A DNA stretch of 64,000 nucleotides from Chimonanthus salicifolius (GCA_013350335.1 CM023541.1:41408739-41472738), one strand, 5' to 3'; counted from the first letter of the stretch, positions 1-12,712 are shown. The notes: a model not told the origin generated them from the letters alone. Made by a program: numbers and translations.

Positions 1-211
1 AAATAAGATTATTGATGCAAACTACAGTTTCCATGATCTAATACAGTGCTAAATTTTATAATGTTTGTTGGATGAAGATTGCACCCAAACATTTTTTTTT
101 TTTTCATGTCGAATTAATTTCTTTGAAGAAATCGACAAACAGGCGTGTTAGTGAAATTTCTTTTGCCTTTGATTGTGATTTCGGTTGAGAACTAATTCTT
201 CTACTTGGATC

Positions 212-691
212 CAGGGGTCAAAAAATCGGCTCGGCCGATATCCGATACGGACGATATATCGGCCGATAATTTTATCTCTCATATCGATATCGACATTTTC
301 TCTCTCCTCCGATATCGGAACTGTGAAAAAACCGCAAAAAATCGTGATGAATAGTGGTGAACCGTGAAAAAACTGCAAAAAACTGTGGACACTTTGGGAA
401 CCGTAAACCCTGAACCGCAGAAAACCGTGGAAAACCGCGAAAACCGCGAATACCCCTGAGAACCGTAAACCGTGGAAAACTGCGAAAAACCGTGTAAAAA
501 CCGCGAAAAACCGTATCGGTGTTTTAAATTTATTTTTTTAAATAAAAAATACCGATATTTATGAATATCGGCCGATATTGTGATCGATATTTCGGACCGA
601 ATATCGGCCATATCGGCCGATATTACTCGGTTTAAAAAAACCGATATATATCGGCCGATACGATATGTATCGGCCGATATTTAAACCTTAG
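212..691. mobile_element. hAT-like MITE, CAGGGGT family
   Basis: It starts CAGGGGTCAAAAAATCGG and ends in a degenerate inverse (AAACCTTAG). The 8-bp flanks CTTGGATC (204-211) and CTTGTATC (692-699) match at 7 of 8, as expected for an old hAT target duplication. The interior carries many copies of the palindrome TATCGGCCGATA and an AACCGYG-rich tandem stretch. There is no transposase, so it is non-autonomous. Confidence 0.7.
350..520. repeat. Degenerate AACCGYGAAAA tandem repeat
   Basis: About a dozen imperfect units of the form (A)AACCG(T/C)(G/A)AAAA lie inside the MITE at 212-691. A similar AACCGCAG/AACCGTG-rich stretch occurs at about 60290-60430. Confidence 0.6.
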
Positions 692-3160
692 CTTGTATCA
701 ATTCATGGGCCCCTTTGCTTTTTATTTTCCTTTTTAAAGATTTTTCCTTGTTTTCTTTGTATTACTACTAATGTTTTCTTTAGATTGACTTAGACAAGGT
801 AGGTCCCAGATATCCTAGACTTTTTTTTCCCACGTATGAAAGGGTGAGAGGAGAACTTTCTTTATCTTTTCTACTTCATAAAGTGACTTTTTTTTTTTTT
901 TTTAATGACTACTTGATAAAATCTTATTTTAATTTAGATAAGTATCAATACACATTTTAATTTATTTTTAGTTAGCATGGAAAGAAGGGAAGTTTAAAAT
1001 CACCTCACTTTTTGCAAGAACAACCTCATTGCTTTTGGTGTTAATGCCCTTTCACTTAAAATCCTATTGTCAATGAAAACCAAGGAGAGACAATCACTAG
1101 ATTGTATTTGTATGTGAAGTGATCCGTAGAAACTAACTTTAATTATTATTATTACTTTTGAGGAGAATAACTTCTCATAGATTCACATAATACATTATGA
1201 TCAAGAGAATGTACGAGAAAGAGAAGGTTTCGTTCCAAGTAATCTGTTTAGACATCTGCCACATAATCATGGTCTCCAACATTAGTAAACGATGGCTTTT
1301 ATCACTTTCTCCTAAAATTTTCCAAGTATAATCTTTGAACTTTCTTTTGAACTCCTTCATTCTAAATGCACTTCTAATTTGCAATTGCAGATTTTCTTAG
1401 AAGATATGTATAGGCGGCTATGATATTGTTAATATGAATAAATAGACATTTTTTTTAAAAAAAAATTGAGTATTGGTTGTGGGCCTGGATGATATCGGGT
1501 GAATATTGGCTAGAATATCGATAGATATTTTTGTTTTTAATTTCTTAATTTTTTTTAAAAAAAAACCTGTTTCAGTTTTTTCTTTTTAATTCAGAAAAAT
1601 GAAAAATGGAAAAACAGCCGATATTTTAAAAGAAATAAGAAAAGAGAGAAGTTTATATCGAGTGAAACGAATTTTCACCCTTGAGAGAAATGATCAAACG
1701 AAGCTCACCACTCGAGTTAATGTTGCATGTTTAGTCCACTTCTAACGGAAGAAAAGCATTGGATCTCTAGATGTCTGTGATTGTTGATAGCCTCAATGAT
1801 AATCATTTACGAAAATAATTCACCATTGAATTGAGAATCTTTAATTTGACTATTTGAGAATCTAATTTTGTAGTCAATTATCAATTTGATGTAATGTTGA
1901 AATTTAATAGTTTTCTTTAATTAAAATAAATCCCACGATATATAACACTAACTTTAGCTTGATAGCAGGGGTTTAAAAAACAGCCACCAATACCTACCAG
2001 CCGATACTTGTGTCACTGGAACACATATGAGTTGTTTTTGAAATTTTAGGAGAAAAAATATATGAAAATAAAATTTAAAAAAATAGAAAACCCATTCTGA
2101 GAAATTTTTGTTAAAAAAAAAAAGTCCTTTATTAGAACATCATATACCCTTAAAGCAAAAAACTTTAATATGAATAAAACCAAGTCCAAAATTCTAAAAA
2201 ATGAAAAATCAATATCAGAAAATACCTAATAACGTCCCGTAACTGCATGTATTTTCAATTACAAATCTTTAAAAATTGGTCCCAAGTCCGAGTCGAGTCA
2301 TTCAAGTCCCATAAGTAATAACCAAAGTGAAATTGTCTGATTCTGCAATATGTTAAAACATGCATTAGCGTAATGGGGGTTTACAGAATAATTTGTCCAA
2401 CTCGGCAACCGAAGTCGTTCTCTCTCAAATCTACTTTTGAAATTCTTTGAGAAGAATATAAAAAATAATAAAAAGAAAGCACATGTTAAGAAAATTTGCG
2501 AAAAGAAAAAATGGTTATTAGAATATCATTCCCTTAATATAAAAAACTTGAAAACAAAATCCAAAATTCTAAAAAAATGAAAGACCGATATCAGAAAACA
2601 CAATAATTCGAATTTAAAAGATAATAAAAATTGGTCAAAGTCTGAATCGATCGAAGTCAAATTGTCTGATTCAGTCATCTGCTCTACATGCATTTTCTGT
2701 AAATGACAAAATTTCATCAAGGCATTTAACCACACTTGTAAATTACAAAAACTTTTTGAGACATGTAGACACAGATTTATGGGAGGCATTAATACCTTAT
2801 GGAAAAACATCACAACTCTTGAGGAAGAGTGACGTGTTAATGATATTTAGTCATAATTTAAAATGGCTTAAACACATTAACATTACCTTTAATAAGATGA
2901 GGAAACGTGCCACTTAACCAACCATACATACATACATACATAATAAAACACCATTTAGCACACCTAAAAATTATCAGTTTATTTTACAAAGACAAGTTAG
3001 AAATTTGTAGGCCCACACTGGCCCCACAAGATCCAATCAGATTAGCCAACAAACTTGCACTGATTGATACATTTTAGCCATCCAATCTCACAATTAGAAT
3101 GGATTGGTCCTCAATGATATAGTTTCAACCATCTAATTTGTGATATAGATGTGGCTGATA
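692..3160. other. Intergenic AT-rich DNA without a gene
   Basis: No coding exon is supported here. There are degenerate relics of the TATCGGCCGAT family near 1480-1640. A CAGGGGTTTAAAAAACAGCC start of the same MITE family lies at 1967, but I found no matching 3' end. Two loosely similar segments (about 2100-2400 and 2510-2690) share words such as AAAATCCAAAATTCTAAAAAA and look like an old duplication. Confidence 0.5.
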
Positions 3161-3454
3161 TATGATGCATGGATAATTTCACTGCTAGGATTTGGTGGGA
3201 CAATAGAAGTGTAGAACCCACCCATTCCCAAGTGCCGCGCTATTATCAACAGTCTCCCTTAATAAGGAGACTATCCAAATCATTAATAAGTTTCAACAAC
3301 ATAACAAAACTGAGATATAATGCTAAGAGAATTCCCCAGAGCAAGTTGAAATTATTACGCTTCATGTGTCTCATCAAAACAAAAAGTTGCATCAGTGATA
3401 GAATATAACTTGTATGCTCAACAGAGTTCACCTGAGTAATTTGAGAAACTGCAC

Positions 3455-6400
3455 TCAGTCACGAGCGCTATCAGGTGACTCGCTGCCCCTGGTATAATCA
3501 CCATTGCCATCATCATCATCGGCAGCAGTAACAGGGCTCCTGTTGTCACCCTGGCTGGGGCTGGGGCTGCGACTGCGACTGCGGCCATTTGCCTTGGGGC
3601 TTCGATACTCCTCGACCACAGGGCTGTCCTCCTCCAGACTGCGGCTTCTACTGTTATTCCTAGGACTCATGCTATAATCTGAACCATTGCGGGGAACATT
3701 CTGCCGGGGAGAAGGGCTCCCTCTCTCTCTTGGGCTGCTGTCTGCAGGAGAAGAGATTCTCTTCCTCTCTTTAGATGGAGGTGGACTCTTCTTTGGTGTA
3801 GGGCTCCTGCTGTATTGAGGACTCCGAGACCTCCTCTCCTCTCGTTCAACGGCACGTGCGGCTCTCCTCGGAGGAGACCTGGATCGACTGGTGTGATCAT
3901 CAGATGAGTTAAATTAGTGTGAATTAGGTATTTGACATAAACATTGTAGCATTCGAAGGTGAGAAGTGTGCATTAGGTATAAGGTAATTTATCAAACATT
4001 AGCACACATTCACACTTCCTCAATTCCCAGTATCTTGTAGGAAATTGGCAACAGCTTACTTTTCAAAACAGAAAATGGCAGCAGCTATTTTTCCAACCCA
4101 AACACAACCCGTCCCAAACCAAATTGAAAAATACCATTTAAGCACTATATATGTATATTTTTTACCCATTGGTTTAATTCATTCACCCCCCCCCAAATTC
4201 AAGAATCTTAACCCATTGCCTCCATTTCTCATAACCTAATGGCCTGACAAGAAGGGAAGTCTTATCTTTCATTTTCTATTAAAAATAATACTTTCATTTC
4301 ATTTTTTATTTTTATTATATTTTTATAAAATTTTGAGTCAGGTCAAGTCGAATAAAATGAAATTTGGGTCAGGTCTAGTGAGGTTGGGTTGACAACCAAA
4401 AAATTTGGGTCAAGACAAGCAAGATATTTGTTGTTACCTACAGTCAACTCCTCCCAAGTCACCTAACCCATTGCCACCCTATGTACATATATGGAATTCA
4501 TGGCTCAGGAGGATTGATAAATTCCTCGAGGCTCAGCAGTGTGTAAATCTTCTTTCCACAAACTATGCATACCAAGGGTCAAAAGAGGCTTATATCTGTC
4601 AATGTTTTAGTCAATCAAATGATCATGACAAGGTTTGGCAAACCTGTAACTGCGACTTCGGCTGTAACTGCGGCTTCGACTTCTGCCACGGCGAGGAGAT
4701 GGTGATCTTGAGTAACTACGCCCACGTCTGCAATGGCCATTAAATCAGTCGTCGAAATGTGTTAAGCATGAAGATGATTAGCAATCTAGAGAGAATTGAA
4801 AATACTTCAGGCTCTTTGGACTGTTCTTGCAGTTCCTTTCTATGTGACCTCTTTCTCCACAGCGGTAGCACTTGTTCTTCCAGTCACCAGCTTTGCAATC
4901 CCGTGCCCAGTGGCCATCAATGCCACAATTAAAGCAGCGACCAGATCCAGGAGGTGGACCCCTACCCAGATATTCTCGAGAACCACCACCACCACCACCA
5001 CCACCACCACCACGTGATCCCTACATTCAGTAAACCAAATGAAATTAACTTTTCAAGACAGCCATCAATAGACTCGCTCCCAGCCGCTGCATGTGAAAGG
5101 TGCAGAAGCCAGATTCATGCTATCAAATTGCCTTGGCTAGGACATGGTTACTAGATTAGTGTCCTAAAGCATAAGTTTGCATTAAACAAGAAAAGCAATT
5201 TGTATTAAACTAGAAAATAACTAAGGGGGAAAACCCAACCATGAAAAGAATTGAAACAAGATAGCAACTTAATATCATGATACACGTATGACAAATATAG
5301 TTAAGAAAATTAAGAAATAAACTTTTCAAAAAAATAAAAAATAGCTAAAAAGTAAGAAACACAAAAACAAACAAGATTAACAAGCACCTATGATGGCACA
5401 CATTCCCCTTGGAATAAAAAATCAGACCAGAAAAAGCTAGTAGAATCATAGAAACATAGTTTCAAATTAGTTTGGAACCAAGAAATGCAACAGACTAGCA
5501 GGTAGGCATCTTAGCAGATTACCAGGCCAACAGATAATGAGGATTCGCAGATTAGACCTCTCTAGATGACCTTCTGCTTTGGCTATTATCAGCAATACTA
5601 CTTAATGCAATCAAATGCACGGTAAAGATAAAAACAAAAGAGACTTCCAAATCACTGTTATTTATTGGATGGCTTCCAACAGGTGATTTTGTTGATTCTA
5701 ATCAACAAACCTCCTTTCAAAGAATTGAAGCAAGCCCTATCCGAAACTTCAGGTCTTCTGCAGTACAACCGCTCTTCACAAACCTCTCCCCAACTTCCCC
5801 CCCCCCCCCTTCCTTCTAGATGGCCTTCTGCTTTGGCTATTATCAGCAATACTACTTAATGCAATCAAATGCACGGTAAAGATAAAAACAAAAGAGACTT
5901 CCAAATCACTGTTATTTATTGGATGGCTTCCAACAGGTGATTTTGTTGATTCTAATCAACAAACCTCCTTTCAAAGAATTGAAGCAAGCCCTATCCGAAA
6001 CAAACCTCTCCCCAACTTCCCCCCCCCCCCCCCCTCTTCAACAAATAAAATTTCCAATCACGATGCCTAGAAAATCCAATTCAAAAGAGAAGAAAAAGGT
6101 GTCCCAATATTATATATGGTCAGAAATGTTAAAAAACAAACTCTCCACGAAGCAATATCATGCAATGCTCTCTAGCCATATTTCCACAGAGACAAATGTT
6201 CAGGAGTTAATTGTTCCACTAAGAAAATAAGTGTTGAATATCATTGACATCCACCTACCTTGCCCGGAACAGGTAGGCCATGAGCAACATCAAGCATTTT
6301 TCTAAGAAATAAAATTGAAGTACAGGAATTAAAATATAAAATAAGAAACTTACTCCCTTTGCAAATTCCACTAGGATACGGCTTCCATCAAATTCTCGAC

Positions 6401-9179
6401 CATTAAGGCCATACCTTGCATCGTCAGCATCTCGAGGATCACTAAATTCCTGTAGTAAACCAAGGACAAAATACAAGAGAGAAGCTCATATTTGAACCTT
6501 TAAAATTCATTCTGGACTAAGCTGCTTATCCAACTACTACAACAACTACAACCACCACGACCACTACCAACACCAATCCTCGTTGAATCAGTGGAACTGG
6601 TGGTGGTAGCTAAGAGTAGTACAATTAGCAGCAGCATCAGCAGTTGCAGTAGGAACTGAAGCATCTACTGTAACTTTACACGACGGGTTTTGTAGCTCAG
6701 CAGTAGTGGCAAAAATAGTAATAGTACTGTTGTTATGGTGAAGTAGAGGTGGGAGTATGAAAGTGGTGGAGGCAGTGGACAAAAACAGACAGAATTATAA
6801 TCATCACTGCATAAAAAACAATATGGTAAGTAAAAGAGGGTGCAGATGTACATACAATAAACGCGAAGTCGTGCTTCAAATCCACATCCCGTACTCTGCG
6901 GAAAGGTTTGCCAGAAATAGTAAGGCCATCAAGATTCAACTATCAAAGGGTATGCTACTTCGGCCCTCAGAAGATGAACTAAACACCACTTTGTGATTGT
7001 TGCCATTTCCATTAAAACACGTAATAACATTACAACAAAGAACCGCCAAAGTCTCCTACAATTTTTGCAAGAATAGCCACCAATTCCACCAAAAGAACTT
7101 CTCACCATAGACCTCCAGGTTAGGCAAAAGCCCAGAAACCTTCAACAAGATCATCAAGTTAAAACACATGACTCCTTGGGGTGCAAGTGCAACCTTTTCA
7201 AATAGATTTATGAAAATAGAAAACAATAAGCCAAGCACAACACTGGCTTGGCACAGGCCTAAATGTCTACCAACACCTGAAGGGAGACATCCCACCACCA
7301 ACCCCTTAATAGCTATTGCCCAAGAAACTTCAATCATAAATAAACAAACGAAAGTACATGTCATGGTTGGGAGCACTTATAAAATGTTTCATTGACTGAG
7401 GAATATCAGAAATGGTACTGAACTAGTTGTATATTGCTCTAGAGACATGCATGTGGCAAACGGACAATTGAGAAAAGCCATCCTCTCTTGCTCGATCTTA
7501 AAAGCTGCAAAGATGTAAGTCATTTTAGTGGAACTAGGTTGGTCCCATTTGATAGGTAATGACAATGGTCCTATTCAATAGGACATCTCTAACAAGGCCA
7601 AAATTGAGCTATGTGGCAAATTCCTCTAGAGACATCCCGCCATCCACCCCGTAACAGCTACTGCTCCAAGAAACTTCAGTCATAAATAAACAAAGAAAAG
7701 TACAATGTTATGGTTGAGAGCACTTATAAAATGTTTCAATGACGAGAAATATCGGAAATGATACTGAACTCGTTGTATATTGCTCTAGAGACATGCATTT
7801 TGCAAACTAACTATCAAGAAAGCTCCTCTCTTGCTCAATCTTAAAAGATGCAAGTCATTTTAGTGGAACTAGGTTGGTCCCATTTGATAGGTAATGACAA
7901 TGGTCCTACTTAAAAGGACATCTCTAACAAGGTCAAAATTGAGCTATGTGGGAAATAATAGGGCAATTCAGGAAATGTTTGATATAAATCATTTCCTTTT
8001 ATAGACAGGCATTTTGTAATGCTATGGAACAGCTCTTGTCATTTTCTTGACAATGGTGCCAACCTCTGACCAATCTGAACCCTTGATGAACCCATCAATT
8101 GATGCCCAACATTGGCTTGATTTCTCCCAAAACGATCATCATTGATTGTGAAACCTAAGCTATGAAATATCAAGAGCTAGAGTGAGCAAATAGGGATCAA
8201 GTTTGACCCCTAAAACCATCACAAGATTCCATATATGCATCTCCTAACCTCATAACTTGGATCCATTAATGAGCCTTACAAAGATCACAGAGCATATTGA
8301 GCATTACTTGTATGTGTGTCTGCATAGAATAAAAACACTAATTGTTGGATAAAAAACCAGGTCCTACACACAGTTGATATATATGGCCTTAAAAACCATA
8401 ATTATAGGCATCCATTCAAATTAGGTTCTTTATAGGCCCCGTATCCAAGCACAGACCTCTCAAACAAACCACCCCAATGGACCCACATGAGCCACACATG
8501 AGGGGTGCCCATGACTATGCACACAAAGGGGTATGCATGTAAAAAATTCCATGTGGGTGTTTACATACAGAAACAACTTTTTTCTTCAGGTTTGTGTTTG
8601 CATATCGAAAGAACTTTTTTCTTCAGGTTGAAACCAATGGCAATGGCACACAAATAGTTATAAATAGGAACAAACTTTTTTTCTGGTAGTGGGAGGGGCA
8701 ATAATGTGAACAAAGGTGGATCCCATGTCTAGGAAGGTTATGTTCATTTTTTGTTTATTTGAAATACATTTATGTTCATGCATTACGATCAAAACAAATA
8801 CCGTTTTTAACTTCTAGAATCATGTAACAAGAATGTAACCATTCAAAAAGAAAATGTAACAAGAATGTGATGTTAGAAAGGAAGCTTTCCACAGTCTAGA
8901 ACAGATGTGTAATATGATTCAAATAAAAGATTGAACCACACAAAGGACCTAAATATAGTTAATACCAGTACCAAAAGAAAAAGACTAAAAGAGCATCACC
9001 ATAGCAGTCACATGGATAATGTCACACAGCTGATCTAACTAATGTAATATAAAAAAGATAACATATTACCTTCCATATCTACTGAAAAGTCTTTCTAAAT
9101 CCCGTGAACGCGTGCGAGAAGACAATCGACCAACATAAAGTCGTGTGCTACCACCATAGCGGTCATCATATCGAGGCAT
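3455..9179 (-). CDS. RS2Z32: RS2Z-type serine/arginine-rich (SR) splicing factor, 6 coding exons, 325 aa
   Basis: This encodes a nuclear pre-mRNA splicing regulator of the plant-specific RS2Z subfamily (one RRM, two zinc knuckles, RS and SP-rich tail). Exons, 5' to 3' on the minus strand: 9070-9179, 6856-6895, 6354-6449, 4806-5020, 4644-4727, 3455-3887. They sum to 978 bp, and every junction is GT...AG and in phase. The start [19 protein letters not shown] is the family start. RNP2 (LYVGRL, residues 13-18) is in the first coding exon. RNP1-like KHDFAFIEF (about 44-52) is split between the 40-bp and 96-bp exons. A Gly hinge (ten GGT codons, residues 86-95) precedes CCHC knuckles at C111-C114-H119-C124 and C133-C136-H141-C146. 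RS dipeptides and an acidic SP-rich end follow, closing in ESPDSARD. The 2.2-kb intron that interrupts the RRM is where this subfamily is known to be alternatively spliced; that it happens here is inference. Family identity is very sure; the choice between RS2Z32 and RS2Z33 names is not meaningful outside Arabidopsis. Confidence 0.95.
4981..5013 (-). repeat. (GGT)10 coding microsatellite, poly-glycine hinge
   Basis: Ten consecutive GGT codons near the start of the zinc-knuckle exon give a ten-residue glycine run between the RRM and the first CCHC knuckle. Arabidopsis family members have a shorter mixed Gly/Ser/Arg hinge here. The pure codon run suggests replication slippage and likely length polymorphism. 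Confidence 0.9.
5561..6034. repeat. Tandem duplication in the RS2Z intron before the zinc-knuckle exon
   Basis: Copy 1 is 5561-5811 and copy 2 is 5815-6034. They are nearly identical from TCTAGATG(A/G)CCTTCTGC to CCTATCCGAAAC. Copy 2 lacks about 34 bases after that point, then both run into CTCTCCCCAACTTCC and a poly(C) run. The near identity implies a recent event. Confidence 0.9.
6896..9069 (-). other. RS2Z long intron inside the RRM
   Basis: A 2.17-kb intron splitting the RRM between its two RNP motifs. It contains an imperfect tandem duplication (7285-7949). Long introns at this place in RS2Z genes are known to host conserved alternative exons; no such exon is obvious to me by eye. Confidence 0.6.
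7285..7949. repeat. Tandem duplication in the RS2Z RRM intron
   Basis: Two head-to-tail copies, about 7285-7620 and 7630-7949 (unit near 345 bp). Shared stretches include AGACATCCC, CATAAATAAACAAA, GAGCACTTATAAAATGTTTC, TATTGCTCTAGAGACATGCA and TTTTAGTGGAACTAGGTTGG. The copies differ by scattered substitutions and small indels, so the duplication is not very recent. Confidence 0.85.
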
Positions 9180-9186
9180 TCTTGTC

Positions 9187-10973
9187 CTACAACAACTAAA
9201 AAAATTTATATATATAAAAGATTGATCTGCAGCAACTGATATATAATATTATTTTTCAAAATAGTACAAGTAAAATATAATATTAAGTTCTAACCAATTG
9301 AATAATAATGCATTAAGGAAACTAAAACCAAAAACATTAATATATGTGTATTTATATCAACATTGGGTAAGAGGGAAGGGAGTGCCATGCACACATTATT
9401 TGCCTTACAAATAATAAAAAGAACCACAAAAAGTGAAAACTGTGATTTTTATCACAATAATGCAGGCAAAAAAGACACCAAAATTCAAAAAGGGGGGACA
9501 CAACACCAGTCTGAAATAACATGATTAATAACATAAATCATTGAATAAGTTGAGCAATGAAAAGCCTGTGTGTGCAACCCACACTAGCTTTCCAATCTCT
9601 CAAGCCCAGACAACAGAAAAGGTCAATCTAGAGCTTCTTTGATCGAATGCAACAATGAGCAATAAGAAACTCAAGTCACAATAATATAAGGATACACTAT
9701 GCACATTGAGTTCTCTGAAATATGATACATCTAACCACCACTTCAGTTGCCTAGTCTATTTAAATGATGACAAAAATCTACAAGGTGCAGCATGCAATTG
9801 TATTCTTGTTGTTCCTTTTTTATCTTTTTCACTTTTATTGCTAAATTCTATGGATGGTTTGAAAAGAAAGGAACTCACAATTTTTTGAAGAGGAACCAGC
9901 TTGGTTAAGCACTTGAGATGAATCGAAGATTATTCAAATTGTTATTGTCCTATAAGGAGTTAATGGACTGGTTTATGACAACTTGGGGCGGAGGTTGAAA
10001 GTTTGCCCATTTTGGGGTGATTGTATCCTTCCTAATAGTTTGACTTGCCTGGGTAAACAAAGGGGTGGAATGATTTATTTTAGAAATTTCAAAAGAGTTA
10101 CTCACCCATACTGAGCTTTTGTCCCAGGATCATGAGCAAAAATCAAATGAAGCAATGATTAACAAAATATCCAAAATGAAAGTTACAACTGTCAACCCTC
10201 TGGACAATAGAAACCTGAGACAGCATGGACACTTCAAGCATGATTTATTCACATATATTGACATTCAAGTGATATATATCCTCCAAATAGTTGCCCCAAA
10301 CAAATCAAGCGCTATGTTTAACAACAATATGTGATACTAACAGAATAAAAAGAAAAAAAAAATCATCACATCATAAATCCAGAATTTAGAAGGTTCAACC
10401 ACCAGGCATGAAATCTAAATAGAAGGACCAGCAGGTCAAAAATCAAACCTATTTACAAGTCAAAACCATCTCCCATGAATAGATAAAGAAAAATAGCTGT
10501 CTTATTATGCTCACTGCCGAACTAAACACTTAAACATGATGTAGTAAGTTATTATGAATCACATGTTTACATGTTAGATACAATGGTAACTTTAGTGACA
10601 TCAAGAGCATGACAATTTAAGGGGAGAAGGTTTCATCAATTTATGGAACAGTGTGGGATCATATTGATCTAAAGAAAAATGAAATCCAGGCACCTGAAAT
10701 CCCATTCCTCTATTACAAAATTTTAGAAATGACGTAAATATGGTAACAGGGGGGAACAACAGTTGCATGTAGGTTCTAGTGGAGAAACGTCGACATCTTT
10801 TTACAAAGCCTTTTTATAGGGAAAAAACATTCCTTTTATAGACATAAAAAAAGAAAAAAGAACAACGATTGCCAAAAAAATAAGAAGAATCGAGAAATGA
10901 ACATTACGAAAAAATAAACATAAATGGGTAACCTGATATAGACAGAAAGAGAGATAGATAGATATTTGGATGG

Positions 10974-11005
<32 letters not shown>

Positions 11006-11348
11006 CATTCCCAACAAATTAAAGAAGGTAAATAAAGAATATTAGTCAACAAAAATAAAGAACAAGGTCTAAAGTATATTAAATTTGCTTCAAAATTAGA
11101 TATAAATACACGAAATTAGAGGAAACAAAACGACCAACATTGAGACAGAGGGATTGACATTTTCGTGAGAACGTAAGAATACATGATCTGACTGGAAACA
11201 ACAATAACAAATGTTAAGATTGAGGAGAATAGAGAGAGATTGAATTTTCCCCAAAAATACATACGAATACATGAATCAGCAGTAAACATGAAGAACAATG
11301 GGTAAGACTGAGGGAAGGAGAGAGAGAAAGACAGGAGAAATTAAATAC
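9187..11348 (-). other. RS2Z intron 1 (5'UTR intron)
   Basis: A 2.16-kb AT-rich leader intron bounded by GT...AG. It holds a (GA)n tract at 10977-11005, which matches simple GA motifs frequent in plant leader introns. I see no coding exon or recognisable transposon end inside it. Confidence 0.6.
10977..11005. repeat. (GA)n microsatellite
   Basis: 29 bases of GA repeat in the RS2Z leader intron. Confidence 0.95.
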
Positions 11349-11438
11349 CTTAGAGAAAGAGAAGATGAAGAACAGATCGAAAATGGAAGATGGAGAGAAC
11401 CCTAGCCTTCTCCGTTCGCCTGCCTTTGAAGCGGTATT
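11349..11438 (-). other. 5'UTR exon of the RS2Z gene
   Basis: A leader exon whose 3' edge is the donor AAG|GTATTT at 11349/11348. It is followed by a 2.16-kb intron ending at the acceptor TGTAG|GACAAGA (9187/9186), seven bases before the ATG. The leader is pyrimidine-rich (TCTTCATCTTCTC) and carries AGGGTTCTC, common in plant leaders. The upstream edge is set about 30 bases from the TATA box and is approximate. A leader intron before the start codon is usual in plant SR genes. Confidence 0.7.
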
Positions 11439-11462
11439 TCCACTCTCTCCTCACTACGCCCC

Positions 11463-11470
11463 TATTTATA
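11463..11470 (-). promoter_or_regulatory. TATA box of the RS2Z gene
   Basis: TATAAATA on the minus strand, about 25-35 bases ahead of the inferred transcription start and 114 bases ahead of the 5'UTR donor. It sits in the only GC-richer stretch of the area. An hAT-like MITE begins only 67 bases further upstream. Confidence 0.65.
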
Positions 11471-11536
11471 TGTATTTATCCCTACAGAAAACAAGACAAG
11501 GGCAGATGGATTTCACCGCGGATCAAGCGGTTGGTA

Positions 11537-11887
11537 CAGGGGTCGAAAATTCGGCTGGCCGAATTTTGATATTGGCCAATGTCTGTCTCGGTTCGGACGA
11601 GATTTTTCTCTCTTCTCATTTTTCTTTTAAATCTGAGTAGTTTTTTTTTTAAAAAATCATTTAAAAATATAAAAAAGGTTTTTTAAAAAAATTAAAAATA
11701 TAAATATCGGCTGAGATATCGACTAAGCCTCCGCTGATATTTATTTATTTTTTAAATAAAAAATAAAATTGACCAAACGTTTCTCTCCCTGGCCGATACG
11801 TATCGTATCGGCCAAATTGTATCAGTATTCGAAAATCTGATACAGTTCCGCAGATACGTACTGTATCGGCCGAAATTTTTACCCATG
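11537..11887. mobile_element. hAT-like MITE next to the RS2Z promoter
   Basis: It begins CAGGGGTCGAAAATTCGG and ends TTTTTACCCATG. The flanks GGTTGGTA (11529-11536) and GGTTGGTC (11888-11895) match at 7 of 8 bases. The interior has TATCGGCC words and A/T runs. It is non-autonomous. It lies about 100 bases upstream of the inferred RS2Z start site. Confidence 0.75.
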
Positions 11888-12483
11888 GGTTGGTCAAGGC
11901 CCAAACCTACTATCCAGTCTCGGGTCACACAGCACAACTTGGGCCCGGTCTAATTCGAATTTGCATTAGAATTTTAAAAGAATCAGGTTCAAAGTTCAGC
12001 CAAACTTGGGTCAAACTCTTCTTTGGACTCAAGATTTCAGTCCCAAGTCAGAATTTGGGACGGTTGAGGCTCAATGCATAAAGGCCCCGAGTTTGGTTTG
12101 AAATGTCGAATTTGAGTTATATTTTATAATATTCAATTTTATTTAACTGATTTGTATAGAAATATAAAATGTACATAATATTTAATTTATATCTTATAGG
12201 ATAATATGACAGAGATTCTATTTTAGAAATAAAAAGTCTGAGCGCATGTAAGCTTGAATACACATTTTGAGCTTAGAATTCAGTTTGAGTCTTACAAATA
12301 CGATTCAAGCTGGGCTCAAGTTTAACTTATTTCGGTCAACTTGGGCTTCAGGTTCAAGCCCTTTAATTGGTCCATGTTTCACACCAGATTTTTTTTTTTC
12401 ATCCTCTCAATACCAGGGGTAAAAAAGATGCCCAAAATATCTTGGGTTTTTTACACCCGAGATATCTCGAACGATATGAGATG

Positions 12484-12712
12484 CAGGGGTTTAAAAAACA
12501 TTATCGGCCGATATATCAGCAGATACGATATATCGACCTACATATCGGCCGATATTTTTCTCTCTCCTTCTTTTTTTTTTTTTTAAAACAGCCGATATCG
12601 GCCGATATTGTGAATATTGGCTGAACCGATATGATATCAGCCGATATTTGGCTCTCCAAAACCATTTCATATCGGCCGATACGATATGTATCGGCCGATA
12701 TTTGTACCCCTG
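12484..12712. mobile_element. Inner hAT-like MITE, nested, perfect 8-bp target duplication
   Basis: It starts CAGGGGTTTAAAAAACATT and ends GATATTTGTACCCCTG, a 229-bp unit. It is flanked by identical ATGAGATG at 12476-12483 and 12713-12720. The interior is almost entirely TATCGGCCGATA-type palindromes. The perfect duplication shows it is younger than the outer element. Confidence 0.85.

Noticed and set aside
4954..5154. Plus-strand frame with a ten-His run
   Set aside because: It is the antisense of the SR-protein (GGT)10 tract.
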